This document shows, one piece after another, positions 8,270-16,087 of a stretch of DNA of 23,935 nucleotides (within the stretch, counting starts at the first letter, position 1; each line of letters starts with the position of its first letter). The translations under genes were made by a program, and so were the position numbers. The notes below the pieces were generated by a model. The model had not been told where the DNA came from. It saw only the letters and a program-made list of their open reading frames with translations, and made no database searches. The stretch is from an uncultured Paracoccaceae bacterium (GTDB lineage Bacteria > Pseudomonadota > Alphaproteobacteria > Rhodobacterales > Rhodobacteraceae): assembly GCA_937927675.1 (NCBI GenBank), contig CALBSG010000155.1, positions 1 through 23,935 on the forward strand, written 5' to 3'.

Positions 8270-9768
8270 CAGATCACCCCATCCAAGGCGGCAACCGCAA
8301 TGCTCGCCTGTTCTACATCGTCAAAGGGGTAAACCTGCCCCATGATGGTCTGACCCGTTTCATGACCCTTGCCCGCAATCAGCAACGCATCGCCCGGCCC
8401 CAGCGCATCAACACCACGCAAGATCGCCTCGGCGCGGTCGCCCACCTCGTTGGCATCCGGGCAGGCGGCAAGAATGGCGGCGCGAATGGCGGCGGGCTCT
8501 TCCGAGCGCGGGTTGTCATCGGTGACATAAAGCACATCGGCATAGGCGCGGGCGGCAGCCCCCATCAGCGGGCGCTTGGTGGTGTCACGATCCCCGCCTG
8601 CGCCAAAGACGATCACAATGCGCCCCATCACATGCGGGCGCAGCGCCTTGAGTGCTGTTTCAATCGCATCCGGCGTATGGGCATAGTCGACATAGACCGC
8701 CGCGCCGTTCTTCCGTGTCGCGGCCAGCTGCATCCGGCCGCGCACGCCTGTCAGTTGCGGCAGCACACCAAAGACATCGCGGGCGGCAGCCCCGGCGGCA
8801 ATGGCCAGCCCGGCGGCGACAAGCACGTTTTCGGCCTGAAAACCGCCAACAAGGTTCAGGTGCAGTTGGAACGGCTCACCCTTCCAGTCAAAGCGCAGAT
8901 CTTGCCCGGTGGCATCATAGCGCTGCCCGGTGATGCGCAGCTCGGCCAAGGGATCGCGGCCAATCGCCAGCGTCTTCAGGCCCCGCTCCTCGGCCAAGGC
9001 CAGCATCTCGGCCCCGCCTGCCCCGTTCAGGTTCACCACTGCAGCGGCTTCTTCGGGCAAAAGACGGGTGAAAAGACCCGCCTTCGCCTCGGCATAGGCC
9101 TCCATCGTGTGGTGATAATCGAGGTGATCTTGCGTCAGGTTGGTAAAACCACCCGCGACAAGCCGCACCCCATCAAGGCGGCGCTGGTCCAACCCGTGGC
9201 TGGAGGCCTCCATCGCGGCATGGGTCACGCCTGCGGCGGCGGCGTCGGCCAGCATGGCCTGCAAAGTGATCGGGTCTGGGGTTGTATGCGCAGAGGGTGC
9301 CTCCCACGCGCCTTCAACACCGGTGGTGCCGATGTTGATCGCCGCATGCCCCAGCGCCATCCAGATTTGCCGGGTAAAGGTCGCAACCGAGGTTTTGCCA
9401 TTGGTGCCGGTGACAGCAACCATGGTGGCAGGCTGCGCGCCAAACCACAGGGCCGCAGCATAGGCCAAAGCCTCACGCGGGTCATGGGCGATGACAAGCG
9501 CAGCCGCACTGCCTTCCAAGGCTTCAGCCGCCAGCTTTGCGCCTTCGGCATCGGTCAGAATGGCGGCCGCCCCCATGCGCAAGGCCGGCCCGATGAATTC
9601 CGCCCCATGCCAGCGCGCACCGGGAAGGGCTGCAAACAACATGCCGTCTTTCACCGCGCGGCTGTCAACGGTCAGGCCGGACACCAAAGGATCGCGCCCG
9701 GCCCGTGCGGTAAGGCCCAGTTCGGAAAGATGTTTTTCTGCCGCCGTGCCCGCTGCGCTGCCCGCCAT
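8269..9768 (-). CDS. murE: UDP-MurNAc-L-Ala-D-Glu--meso-diaminopimelate ligase MurE
   Basis: MurE adds the third stem residue. The 499-residue protein has the N-terminal TVDSRAVKDGMLF motif (33-45), the ATP loop GTNGKTS (121-127), the TNLTQDHLDYH motif (209-219) and DYAHTPDA (361-368). The DNPR motif (418-421) marks meso-diaminopimelate-specific rather than lysine-specific enzymes, as expected for a Gram-negative. The ATG at 9768 is preceded by a G-rich site (TGGGGGC). The first ~12 residues are Ala/Gly-rich, so a slightly later start is possible. It lies 13 bp after ftsI. Confidence 0.96.
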   Translation of the reverse strand: MAGSAAGTAAEKHLSELGLTARAGRDPLVSGLTVDSRAVKDGMLFAALPGARWHGAEFIGPALRMGAAAILTDAEGAKLAAEALEGSAAALVIAHDPREALAYAAALWFGAQPATMVAVTGTNGKTSVATFTRQIWMALGHAAINIGTTGVEGAWEAPSAHTTPDPITLQAMLADAAAAGVTHAAMEASSHGLDQRRLDGVRLVAGGFTNLTQDHLDYHHTMEAYAEAKAGLFTRLLPEEAAAVVNLNGAGGAEMLALAEERGLKTLAIGRDPLAELRITGQRYDATGQDLRFDWKGEPFQLHLNLVGGFQAENVLVAAGLAIAAGAAARDVFGVLPQLTGVRGRMQLAATRKNGAAVYVDYAHTPDAIETALKALRPHVMGRIVIVFGAGGDRDTTKRPLMGAAARAYADVLYVTDDNPRSEEPAAIRAAILAACPDANEVGDRAEAILRGVDALGPGDALLIAGKGHETGQTIMGQVYPFDDVEQASIAVAALDGVI

Positions 9769-9781
9769 GTTGCCCCCAGAT

Positions 9782-11572
9782 CTATTGTTTGACGGCAGTT
9801 AGCCCATCAACGGGTTGCGGTGCAATGGCCGGGTGCATCCCCAAAAGCGGCGCAGTGCGGCGCACGATTTCCGCCGCGACGGGCACGGCCGTCCAGCCAG
9901 CGGTGCGGCGCACTTCGGGGCCGGTGCGGTCAATCGGTTCGTCCAGCGTCACCACCAGAACATATTTCGGCGCTTCGGCGGGAAAGACCGAGGCAAAGGT
10001 GTTCACGACCTTATCCTCGTAATACCCGCCCCCGCGACGCGGCTTGTCGGCCGTGCCGGTTTTGCCCGCAATCGCGTATTCATCCATCTTTGCCATCGAG
10101 GCGGTGCCATCGGTCACCACGCGACGCAACATCATCACGGAATCCTTCGCGACCTGTTCCGACAGCACCCTTGGGCCGATTTCCGGCGTGGTGTGATGCA
10201 ACAGGGTCGGCTTTACCAAAGTCCCGCCATTGGCAATCGTGGCATAGGCAGCGGCAAGGTTCAGCGGGCTGGATGACATGCCATGCCCGAAGGACGCCAT
10301 CACCGTGACCACATCAGGCCATTTCTTTGGCACCAGCGGCCGGGCGCCCTTGGCTTCGACCAATTCGATCGGCGAGGCATCCAGAAGACCCAGCGATTTC
10401 AGGAACGGCTTTTGCCGTTCGCCCCCGATCATCAGCGCGATATGGCCGGTGCCGATGTTCGACGACACCTCGATCACCTCGGTCACCGTTTTGGTCGGGC
10501 CATAGTTGTGATTGTCAAACTCGGAAAACCGTTTGCGCCCAACGCTCAGGCTTTGGGTGTTGATCGGGGTGTCAGGCGTCACAAGCCCAAGTTCCATCGC
10601 CTGCGCCGCGGCAAAGATCTTGAAGGTGGAGCCAAGCTCGTACACCCCCTGAACCGCGCGGTTGAACAGCGGGCTGTCGCCCGGTTCGGCATTGGGATCA
10701 GCCAAGGGGTTCGGGCGGTCATTGGGGTCAAAGGCCGGGTAAGAGGCCAGCGCCGCAATCTCGCCGGTATGCACATCCATCAGGATCGCGGCACCGCCCT
10801 TGGCCTCATATTGCATGACGCCGGTGTGCAGCACCTCTTCCAAGGTGGCCTGCACCGTCAGGTCAAGCGACAGTTCCAGCGGTGTCCCGGCCTGCGCCGG
10901 ATCCCGCAAGCGGACGTCCAGCGCCTTTTCAATCCCGGCCGTGCCGATCACCTCGGCGGAATCCACCCCCTCGGCCCCGAAAGATGCCCCCCCCAGAACA
11001 TGGGCGGCCAACGAGCCGTTCGGATAAAGCCGCATCTCGCGCGGACCAAAAAGCAGGCCCGGATCGCCGATGTTATGCACCGCTTGCATCTGTTCGGGCG
11101 ACATCACCTTGCGCACCCAAAGGAAGCTGCGCCCGTCGGTAAAGCGGCGCTCTAGCGTCGGGCCGTCGAGTTCGGGGAAGATCGCCGCCAATTCGCGGGC
11201 GACACGGGCCGGATCGATCAGATCCTTGGTCTGCACATAAAGCGCATGGGTCAACATATTGGTGGCCAGCACCCGGCCATTGCGATCTACGATATCGGCC
11301 CGTCCTTGGGCGATATTGGTCGCCGCACCCGCGCTGCGCGGCTCCATCGGCTCTGACGCCGACAGCATGCCCATCCGGGCCCCCACCAGCGTGAACGCAG
11401 AAAAGAAGCACATGCAAAGGAACAAGAGCCGCAACTGGGCACGCCCCCGGGCCTTGTCGCGCATCACCTCGTGGCGCTGACGCAGATTCTCGCGCTCAAT
11501 CGTGTCGGGGTTCGCCCCCGACGCACGGGCATGCAGGATGCGGGCAAGCGGGCGAAGCGGCGTGCGGATCAT
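9782..11572 (-). CDS. ftsI: Septal peptidoglycan transpeptidase FtsI (PBP3)
   Basis: FtsI cross-links septal peptidoglycan and works with FtsW. The 596-residue class B penicillin-binding protein has a basic cytoplasmic N-terminus, one TM segment (about 48-67), a PBP dimerisation/pedestal domain, and a C-terminal transpeptidase domain. The three catalytic motifs are present: STFK with nucleophile Ser315, SSN (370-372) and KTG (504-506). The start overlaps the ftsL stop by 4 bp (ATGA), so synthesis of the two partners is coupled. Confidence 0.97.
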   Translation of the reverse strand: MIRTPLRPLARILHARASGANPDTIERENLRQRHEVMRDKARGRAQLRLLFLCMCFFSAFTLVGARMGMLSASEPMEPRSAGAATNIAQGRADIVDRNGRVLATNMLTHALYVQTKDLIDPARVARELAAIFPELDGPTLERRFTDGRSFLWVRKVMSPEQMQAVHNIGDPGLLFGPREMRLYPNGSLAAHVLGGASFGAEGVDSAEVIGTAGIEKALDVRLRDPAQAGTPLELSLDLTVQATLEEVLHTGVMQYEAKGGAAILMDVHTGEIAALASYPAFDPNDRPNPLADPNAEPGDSPLFNRAVQGVYELGSTFKIFAAAQAMELGLVTPDTPINTQSLSVGRKRFSEFDNHNYGPTKTVTEVIEVSSNIGTGHIALMIGGERQKPFLKSLGLLDASPIELVEAKGARPLVPKKWPDVVTVMASFGHGMSSSPLNLAAAYATIANGGTLVKPTLLHHTTPEIGPRVLSEQVAKDSVMMLRRVVTDGTASMAKMDEYAIAGKTGTADKPRRGGGYYEDKVVNTFASVFPAEAPKYVLVVTLDEPIDRTGPEVRRTAGWTAVPVAAEIVRRTAPLLGMHPAIAPQPVDGLTAVKQ

Positions 11573-11964
11573 GGGGTTTGCACCTCGGGGTCGGCATTGA
11601 GCGTGCCAGCTGTGTCCATCGGCTGGTCGATGCCAAGCCCGGATACCCCATCGGACACCCCATCTGCAATCGACGGCGGCGGCGGATAGGCCACATCGGC
11701 CGCACGGCCAAACTGGTGCGGCTCCATCGGCAACAGGCCCAGCCGGTCAAAGTTCAGCACGGCAAGATCACGCAGCCGCTCTGGCCGATTCAGATAGGCC
11801 CATTCGGCGCGCTGGATCGCCAGCGATTCATGCAGATTGGCGATATCGTCTTGCAAGGACGCCACTTCGCGCAAGGCGGCTTGGGTGGTGTAGTTTTCGC
11901 GGTAGGCCCAAAACCCAAGCCCAAGCACCGCCAGAAATGACAAAACATAAAGAAGCGGGCGCAT
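11569..11964 (-). CDS. ftsL: Cell division protein FtsL
   Basis: This 131-residue bitopic protein has a TM helix at about residues 2-20 (RPLLYVLSFLAVLGLGFWAY) and a helical, coiled-coil-like periplasmic part at about 25-65 (LREVASLQDDIANLHESLAIQRAEW). The PERLRDLAVLNFDRLGLLPM segment after it is characteristic of alphaproteobacterial FtsL. The tail is rich in Pro, Asp and Ser and probably disordered. FtsL with FtsB and FtsQ activates FtsWI. The ATG at 11964 lies one base after the rsmH stop. The longer frame to 12009 would overlap rsmH by 44 bases and is rejected. The name also relies on position between rsmH and ftsI. Confidence 0.9.
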   Translation of the reverse strand: MRPLLYVLSFLAVLGLGFWAYRENYTTQAALREVASLQDDIANLHESLAIQRAEWAYLNRPERLRDLAVLNFDRLGLLPMEPHQFGRAADVAYPPPPSIADGVSDGVSGLGIDQPMDTAGTLNADPEVQTP

Positions 11965-11965
11965 G

Positions 11966-12988
11966 TCAGCGGCGTCCTTTCTTTTGCGGCACCAGCTGCG
12001 GCGCGCCAAGATCGGCAGGATTCAGCCGCTTGGCCGGGGCATTGGTGCGGATGGCCACGCGCAATTTGGCACTGCGCGAGCGCGGGTTCAATGCCAGTTC
12101 CGCCTCGTCCGGCCCGACCGCACGGCGCGTCATCAGATTGAAGCGGGCGGTTTCATCGGCACGCGCCGGCGCATAGCGGTTGGCGTTGGCCTCATGCCCC
12201 GAGGCCAGCTGCAAAAAGCGCTTCACGATGCGATCTTCCAAGCTGTGGAAGGTGACAACCGCGAGTTTTCCGCCCGGCTTCAGCGCCCGTTCAGCGGCCA
12301 TCAATCCTTCGACCAGTTCGGAAAACTCGGCGTTCACCGCAATGCGGATCGCCTGAAAGCTGCGAGTGGCGGGGTGGCTTTGGCCCGGTTTCGGCCGCGG
12401 CAAGCATTTTGCCACGATCTCGGCCAGGTGCAGCGTGGTTTCAATCGGCGCACGGGCACGGGCCTCGACGATGGCGCGGGCGATGCGGCGCGAGGCATGC
12501 TCTTCCCCGAACAGGTAAAGGATGTCGGCCAGAACCGCCTCATCGGTGGTATTGACCAGATCCGCCGCCGACGGGCCATCTTGCGCCATGCGCATGTCCA
12601 AAGGGCCGTCCTTTTGAAAGGAAAACCCGCGATGCGCCTGATCCAGCTGCATCGAGGACACGCCCAGATCCAGCACGATGCCGTCAAGCAGCGTGTCGCT
12701 GTAGGTGTCGAGTTCGGAAAAATTGCCCGCGACCAGCCGCAGCCGATCGCCATAGGCCCCGGCCCAGTCCGCCGCCATGTCCAGTGCCAAGGGGTCACGG
12801 TCGACACCGATCACACAATCGGCACCCGCCGCCAAAAGGCCCTTGGTATAGCCCCCTGCCCCAAAGGTGCCATCCAGCCACAGCCCGTTGACCGGCGCGA
12901 CAGCCGCGAGCAACGGGGTCAGCAGAACCGGAATATGGGGCGCGCGGTCAGAAGAAGCGCGGTCTGGCAGGGCTGCGCTTGACGTCAT
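11966..12988 (-). CDS. rsmH: 16S rRNA (cytosine(1402)-N4)-methyltransferase RsmH (MraW)
   Basis: RsmH methylates N4 of C1402 in 16S rRNA using S-adenosylmethionine. The 340-residue product has HIPVLL (18-23), the SAM-binding LDGTFGAGGYTKG motif (38-50), acidic motif GVDRDPLAL, the DLGVSSMQLD motif, and the C-terminal TFHSLEDRIVKRF signature. The ATG at 12988 is preferred, with a G-rich site (GGGCGGG) seven bases upstream. The GTG directly before it (12991), immediately after the mraZ TAG, is an alternative that adds one residue. Confidence 0.96.
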   Translation of the reverse strand: MTSSAALPDRASSDRAPHIPVLLTPLLAAVAPVNGLWLDGTFGAGGYTKGLLAAGADCVIGVDRDPLALDMAADWAGAYGDRLRLVAGNFSELDTYSDTLLDGIVLDLGVSSMQLDQAHRGFSFQKDGPLDMRMAQDGPSAADLVNTTDEAVLADILYLFGEEHASRRIARAIVEARARAPIETTLHLAEIVAKCLPRPKPGQSHPATRSFQAIRIAVNAEFSELVEGLMAAERALKPGGKLAVVTFHSLEDRIVKRFLQLASGHEANANRYAPARADETARFNLMTRRAVGPDEAELALNPRSRSAKLRVAIRTNAPAKRLNPADLGAPQLVPQKKGRR

Positions 12989-12991
12989 CAC

Positions 12992-13504
12992 CTAGCCCGC
13001 CCTTGAAGCCCGCCCCACAAGGGCCAGCGGGTCTATGCCATCATCGTCATCTTCTTCTGCCAATTCCGCCTCGTAAACTTCGCGGCGGTACAGTTTGAAA
13101 CGATTGGTAAAACCGGCAAAAGCGGCTTCGCCGCCGCCGGACAGATCATCGCCCAGAAAGCCCATCTTTTCGCGCACCTTGGGCGGCAAAACGATGCGGC
13201 CGTCAGGCTCAACCTCGATCATCACCGAACGCGAGATCAGGTCACGTTCCGCGCGGTCACGCTCGGGGCTGCCCAGTTCCATCGCTTCGATCTTGGCGGC
13301 CAGCGCGTCAGCACCGCTGCGCGAATAGCATTCGACAAAGCGACGATGCTTGCCGCCATAGACCATATAAACGCGCGCACGGGGGTTTTGTTCAGTGGTG
13401 GGATCTTCGGCTTCCAGAATACGGCGGAAGGCCGCCGGGATCGACACCCGCGCCTTGCTGTCTACCTTCTGGTAGAACTCGCCTCTGAACGCCTCACTTG
13501 CCAT
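12992..13504 (-). CDS. mraZ: Transcriptional regulator MraZ
   Basis: MraZ is a ring-forming DNA-binding protein with two SpoVT/AbrB-like halves. In E. coli it represses its own dcw promoter by binding TGGG-type direct repeats. The 170-residue product has the first half motif KVDSKARVSIPAAFRR (about 12-27) and the second half motif GRIVLPPKVREKMGFLG. The acidic C-terminal tail (EEDDDDG) is an extension beyond the second half. The ATG at 13504 is chosen because GGAG/AAGG lie upstream. An in-frame ATG at 13525 has no such site and sits in a hairpin. A matching TGGGA array lies upstream at 13779-13823. Confidence 0.95.
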   Translation of the reverse strand: MASEAFRGEFYQKVDSKARVSIPAAFRRILEAEDPTTEQNPRARVYMVYGGKHRRFVECYSRSGADALAAKIEAMELGSPERDRAERDLISRSVMIEVEPDGRIVLPPKVREKMGFLGDDLSGGGEAAFAGFTNRFKLYRREVYEAELAEEDDDDGIDPLALVGRASRAG

Positions 13505-13525
13505 CGGCCTTGCGGCTCCACTCAT

Positions 13526-13539
13526 GGGGCGGATGCCCC
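13526..13539. repeat. Short GC hairpin over the alternative mraZ ATG
   Basis: GGGGC (13526-13530) pairs with GCCCC (13535-13539) around a four-base loop. It lies between the leader terminator and the mraZ start, next to the ATG at 13525. It could influence ribosome access or compete with the terminator stem. Confidence 0.55.
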
Positions 13540-13540
13540 G

Positions 13541-13584
13541 AAATAGAAAAGGCGGACCGGGTTGCTGCCACTACCCGATCCGCC
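13541..13584 (-). terminator. Intrinsic terminator-like hairpin in the mraZ leader
   Basis: Reading on the minus strand, GGCGGA (13584-13579) pairs with TCCGCC (13556-13551). After one mismatch, a second block of five to six pairs (CGGGT with ACCCG) follows around a loop of about 10-12 bases. The stem is directly followed by TTTTCTATTT (13550-13541). This is the form of a Rho-independent terminator pointing into mraZ, whose start is 37 bases further on. On the other strand no T run follows, so it acts in one direction. It would make mraZ expression depend on read-through. Confidence 0.75.
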
Positions 13585-13755
13585 ACTGTCCCATCGCTGG
13601 GCGTCCTACGCGCTTGCCACCTGGGGGAGATGTCTGCTCGCTTGCGCGCCGGATCTCTGTTGTCTCGTCAGACGAAAGCGGTTGCCTGTATGAGCCTGTC
13701 TTTTCGCCTTTGTTCGGGGTCTTGCGCTGCCCCTCGCGTTTTTTGACCGTCTCGT
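13541..13755 (-). ncRNA. upsM: UpsM-like leader sRNA (mraZ 5' leader)
   Basis: In R. sphaeroides the dcw cluster has an unusually long mraZ leader (about 268 nt) with a Rho-independent terminator. Termination there yields the sRNA UpsM (about 200 nt), which RNase E cleaves under stress. Here the layout is the same: a GC hairpin with T tract ends 37 bases before mraZ, and a promoter candidate lies about 250 bases upstream of the start codon. The transcript would be about 210 nt. I see the terminator directly. The 5' end is inferred from the promoter guess and could be off by tens of bases. I did not compare primary sequence with UpsM. Confidence 0.6.
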
Positions 13756-13761
13756 CTTTCG

Positions 13762-13790
13762 ATACAAAAGGGATGCCATGGGAATTCATG
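13762..13790 (-). promoter_or_regulatory. Candidate dcw promoter (mraZ leader)
   Basis: On the minus strand TTGTAT (13767-13762) is a possible -10, and the ATGAAT/CATGAA region (about 13785-13790) is a weak -35 with spacing near 17. It overlaps the mraZ-proximal TGGGA boxes, as expected for repression by MraZ. The match to consensus is modest and rests mainly on the expected leader length. Confidence 0.3.
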
Positions 13791-13823
13791 GGAAGCAATG
13801 GAAAAGTTTGGGAGATACTGGGC
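13779..13823 (+). promoter_or_regulatory. Five-box MraZ operator array
   Basis: The boxes TGGGA, TGGGA, TGGAA, TGGGA and TGGGC start at 13779, 13789, 13799, 13809 and 13819, an exact 10-base period on one helix face. E. coli MraZ binds TGGGN boxes separated by five bases upstream of mraZ, the same unit and spacing. Five phased copies about 275 bases upstream of mraZ therefore make a strong candidate autoregulatory operator. Confidence 0.8.
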
Positions 13824-13950
13824 ATATCTTGTGCGACGACGCGCCGGAGAACAGGATTTTGTTGGTGAATTGATCACAATCTAGCAACAATTAGAGATCA
13901 CAGCGCCGTTACCGCCTAGATATGGTAGACGCCACAGGTGCCATCGCCGC

Positions 13951-13965
13951 TCCCATGTTCTCCCA
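13951..13965 (-). promoter_or_regulatory. Phased TGGGA pair (possible extra MraZ site)
   Basis: Two TCCCA words at 13951-13955 and 13961-13965 read as TGGGA-N5-TGGGA on the minus strand, with the same 10-base period as the main array but opposite orientation. Two boxes are weaker evidence than five. Confidence 0.4.
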
Positions 13966-14075
13966 ATTTTTCTCGGCCGCCGAAAAGAAAATTGGAACCT
14001 TTGCGGAACGCAGAGGGATCCACAGCGCAGAACACCCCAAAGAAACCGCAAAAATCCCGCCCGGAGGCAGTCAAT

Positions 14076-14090
14076 TCCCGTGATTTCCCA
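14076..14090 (-). promoter_or_regulatory. Phased TGGGA/CGGGA pair (possible extra MraZ site)
   Basis: TCCCG (14076-14080) and TCCCA (14086-14090) read on the minus strand as TGGGA-N5-CGGGA, again with a 10-base period. It is about 260 bases upstream of the main array. Confidence 0.35.
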
Positions 14091-14170
14091 TGTAAGTGAT
14101 TCGCGCCGGGAGTTGCCGTTCATCCGAAGATAGCGGTCAAAGTCACCAAAGACTGCGTGCGCCGCGCCGT

Positions 14171-14659
14171 TCAGACCTGTGGCGTCGGGTCGGCGGCGGC
14201 CTCAATGGCGGCCAGATCCAGCTTGCGCATGGTCATCATGGCAGCCATGGCACGGCGGGCGACGGCGGGATCGGGGTTCATCGTCAACTGCATCACCCCG
14301 TCAGGCACGATCTGCCATGACAGACCAAAGCGGTCTTTCAGCCAACCGCACTGGCTTTCGGCCCCGCCATCGGCCGTCAGCGCCGCCCATAGCCGGTCCG
14401 TCTCGGCCTGATCCGGCACCACAACCATGATCGAGACACATTCGGTCAGCGGAAAATACGCCCCCGCATCCAGGATCTGATAGGGCACGCCGTTCAGGGT
14501 AAAGTCGATCACCTCAAAGGTGTGGTCCCCGTCGGGGCCACCTTCAGTGCTGCCAAAGCGGCTAAGGATGTGACTGTCCGGGATCAGACGACAATAGAAC
14601 TCTGCCGCCTCGCGCCCGCGCCCGTTGAACCACAAAACAGTGCGGATGGCATGGGTCAT
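14171..14659 (-). CDS. VOC superfamily protein, PhnB-like
   Basis: This 162-residue protein matches the PhnB / '3-demethylubiquinone-9 3-methyltransferase' domain group of the vicinal oxygen chelate fold. Typical features are the start TVLWFNGRGREAAEFYCRLIPDS (7-29), a central DFTLNGVPYQILDAG, the conserved NPGW-like region replaced by SQCGWLKDRFGLSWQIVP, and a helical C-terminus. The family's ubiquinone name is probably misleading, and substrate and reaction are unknown. The ATG at 14659 has AAGGA seven bases upstream; an in-frame ATG at 14677 lacks one. It is on the same strand as the dcw cluster but 666 bp from mraZ, so it is probably a separate unit. Confidence 0.8.
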   Translation of the reverse strand: MTHAIRTVLWFNGRGREAAEFYCRLIPDSHILSRFGSTEGGPDGDHTFEVIDFTLNGVPYQILDAGAYFPLTECVSIMVVVPDQAETDRLWAALTADGGAESQCGWLKDRFGLSWQIVPDGVMQLTMNPDPAVARRAMAAMMTMRKLDLAAIEAAADPTPQV

Positions 14660-14816
14660 GGCGAGATCCTTGTGCAAAGCGACCGACAGTCAACGCCGGT
14701 CAGGCCGATCCGGCTCCGAAATGTGTCAGGGTTTCGCCGCCTCGAACAGCGCGGCCTTGGCCATAGGCTCGGACGCGCTGTTCATGAAAGCCAGCTTCAC
14801 AGCAAACCCGGCATGT

Positions 14817-15899
14817 TTACGCCACACCCTGCGCAATCAGCCCCTTGGCAATGCGGGCATAGGCCTCGGCTGCGGGGCCATCGCCAGCGGCGATCGGGGT
14901 GCCGGCGTCGCCGGCAAGGCGGACCTCCAGCGCGAGAGGCAGTTCGCCAAGGAAGGGCAAGCCCAGCTTGGCCGCCTCGGCCGCCACGCCACCATGGCCG
15001 AACAGATGTGCCTCATGCCCGCAATTCGGGCAGACATAGGTGGACATGTTTTCCACCAGCCCAAGGATCGGAGTTTTCAGTTTGTGGAACATGTCGATCG
15101 CCTTGCGGGCATCCAACAGCGCAACGTCCTGCGGGGTGGAAACGACAATCGCACCGTCAAGTTTGGTGCGCTGGCCAAGGGTCAACTGCACATCCCCGGT
15201 GCCGGGTGGCAGGTCAATGACCAAGACATCCAACTCGCCCCACAAGACCTGCCCCAAAAGCTGCTGCATCGCGCCCATCAGCATCGGGCCGCGCCAGATC
15301 ACCGCCTCGTCCTCTTTCAGCATCAAGCCCATCGACATGACGGTGACGCCATGCGCGCGCAACGGTTCGATCATCTTGCCATCGGGCGAGGCAGGACGTT
15401 TGGAGACGCCCATCATCCGGGCCTGCGAGGGGCCATAGATGTCGGCATCCAGCAGCCCCACGCGGCGACCCTGCCGCGCCAGCGCCACCGCGAGGTTCGA
15501 CGACACGGTGGATTTGCCCACCCCGCCCTTGCCCGACCCGACGACCAATATCTTTGCGACGCCCGGCACCGGTTGCGGGCCGGGGGCGGTTTGCGGCGTG
15601 GGGTGGCCACCGATCTTCAGGCTGGGCGGCGGGGTGTTCGGCGCTTTTGGCGCGGGGCCATGGGCCGTCATCACGATCTGGACAGAAGCCGCCCCTGCCG
15701 CCTTGAGTGCCGCCTCGGCTGCGGCCTGCACCGGTGCAAGCGCGCGGGCCTCGTCCGGGCTGGCACTTTCAATGACGAATCGCACGGTGCCACCCTCGAC
15801 CGACAGCGCGCGCACCAGATCGCGGCTGATGAGATCGCCCCCGCCCGGACAGGCAACCCCCGCCAGAACCTTCCGCACTGCCGTTTGATCCAGCGCCAT
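14817..15899 (-). CDS. apbC: Iron-sulfur cluster carrier protein Mrp/ApbC (P-loop ATPase)
   Basis: The 360-residue protein has an N-terminal MIP18/DUF59 domain (about 4-78), a Pro/Ala-rich linker (about 80-113), and a MinD-like deviant Walker A, GKGGVGKST (123-131). The C-terminal half has DADIYGPSQARMMG, the Walker B-like VIDLPPGTGD and a CPNC motif (in STYVCPNCGHEAHLFG) that binds an Fe-S cluster between monomers. Mrp/ApbC/NBP35 proteins carry and transfer Fe-S clusters in the cytoplasm. The ATG at 15899 has AGGGGGG upstream. Longer starts at 15920 and 16064 are possible but unsupported. It is transcribed divergently from the DUF1127 gene. Confidence 0.93.
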   Translation of the reverse strand: MALDQTAVRKVLAGVACPGGGDLISRDLVRALSVEGGTVRFVIESASPDEARALAPVQAAAEAALKAAGAASVQIVMTAHGPAPKAPNTPPPSLKIGGHPTPQTAPGPQPVPGVAKILVVGSGKGGVGKSTVSSNLAVALARQGRRVGLLDADIYGPSQARMMGVSKRPASPDGKMIEPLRAHGVTVMSMGLMLKEDEAVIWRGPMLMGAMQQLLGQVLWGELDVLVIDLPPGTGDVQLTLGQRTKLDGAIVVSTPQDVALLDARKAIDMFHKLKTPILGLVENMSTYVCPNCGHEAHLFGHGGVAAEAAKLGLPFLGELPLALEVRLAGDAGTPIAAGDGPAAEAYARIAKGLIAQGVA

Positions 15900-16027
15900 C
15901 GTCGCCCCCCTGATCTTCATAATTCGCCTTTGATTTTGGCACAGTTGCGCTGCAAAAGGCAAAGGGCAAGGCGCCGTTGACCAATTGCTCAAACTTTCAT
16001 CGAAGATATTGGTATTCATGACATTTT

Positions 16028-16056
16028 CTTGACCGACAGCCATGCGGTTGCTGCAT
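16028..16056 (+). promoter_or_regulatory. Candidate promoter for the DUF1127/sRNA unit (distal)
   Basis: CTTGAC (16028-16033) and CTGCAT (16051-16056) are 17 bases apart. The -35 resembles RpoH-type CTTGA sequences, which matters because the R. sphaeroides CcaF1-CcsR unit is under RpoHI/RpoHII control. The match is by eye, and the -10 overlaps an inverted repeat. Confidence 0.3.
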
Positions 16057-16059
16057 GGC
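16039..16059. repeat. Perfect 7-bp inverted repeat in the divergent promoter region
   Basis: GCCATGC (16039-16045) and GCATGGC (16053-16059) flank a 7-base spacer, giving a 21-base dyad. This is a typical operator geometry between the divergent apbC and DUF1127 genes. It could equally be a hairpin in a leader RNA. No regulator is assigned. Confidence 0.5.
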
Positions 16060-16087
16060 GGCAATGCGACAAGGGGATATTGTGCAG

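Larger units (their letters stand above)
13505..14170. other. dcw control region (666 bp without a protein gene)
   Basis: Between mraZ and the VOC gene there is no credible reading frame. The mraZ-proximal half holds the candidate leader RNA, its terminator-like hairpin and a promoter candidate. The middle holds the five-box TGGGA array. The distal half (13830-14170) is less GC-rich and contains two more phased TGGGA pairs reading on the minus strand, but no recognised RNA gene. The RNase P RNA gene, found next to mraZ in some bacteria, is absent. Confidence 0.7.

Noticed and set aside
9500..9800. Separate small genes at the murE 5' end
   Set aside because: The plus-strand frames here are antisense to a continuous, motif-rich MurE N-terminal domain.
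13514..13868. Short overlapping frames in the mraZ leader
   Set aside because: They differ on each frame, have no ribosome sites or recognisable domains, and overlap the leader hairpin and MraZ boxes.
13505..14170. RNase P RNA gene next to mraZ
   Set aside because: The conserved GAGGAAAGTC core and other universal RNase P RNA blocks are absent on both strands.
14715..14790. 24-codon GTG frame on the minus strand between apbC and the VOC gene
   Set aside because: It has no ribosome site and no recognisable similarity; a frame this short is expected by chance.
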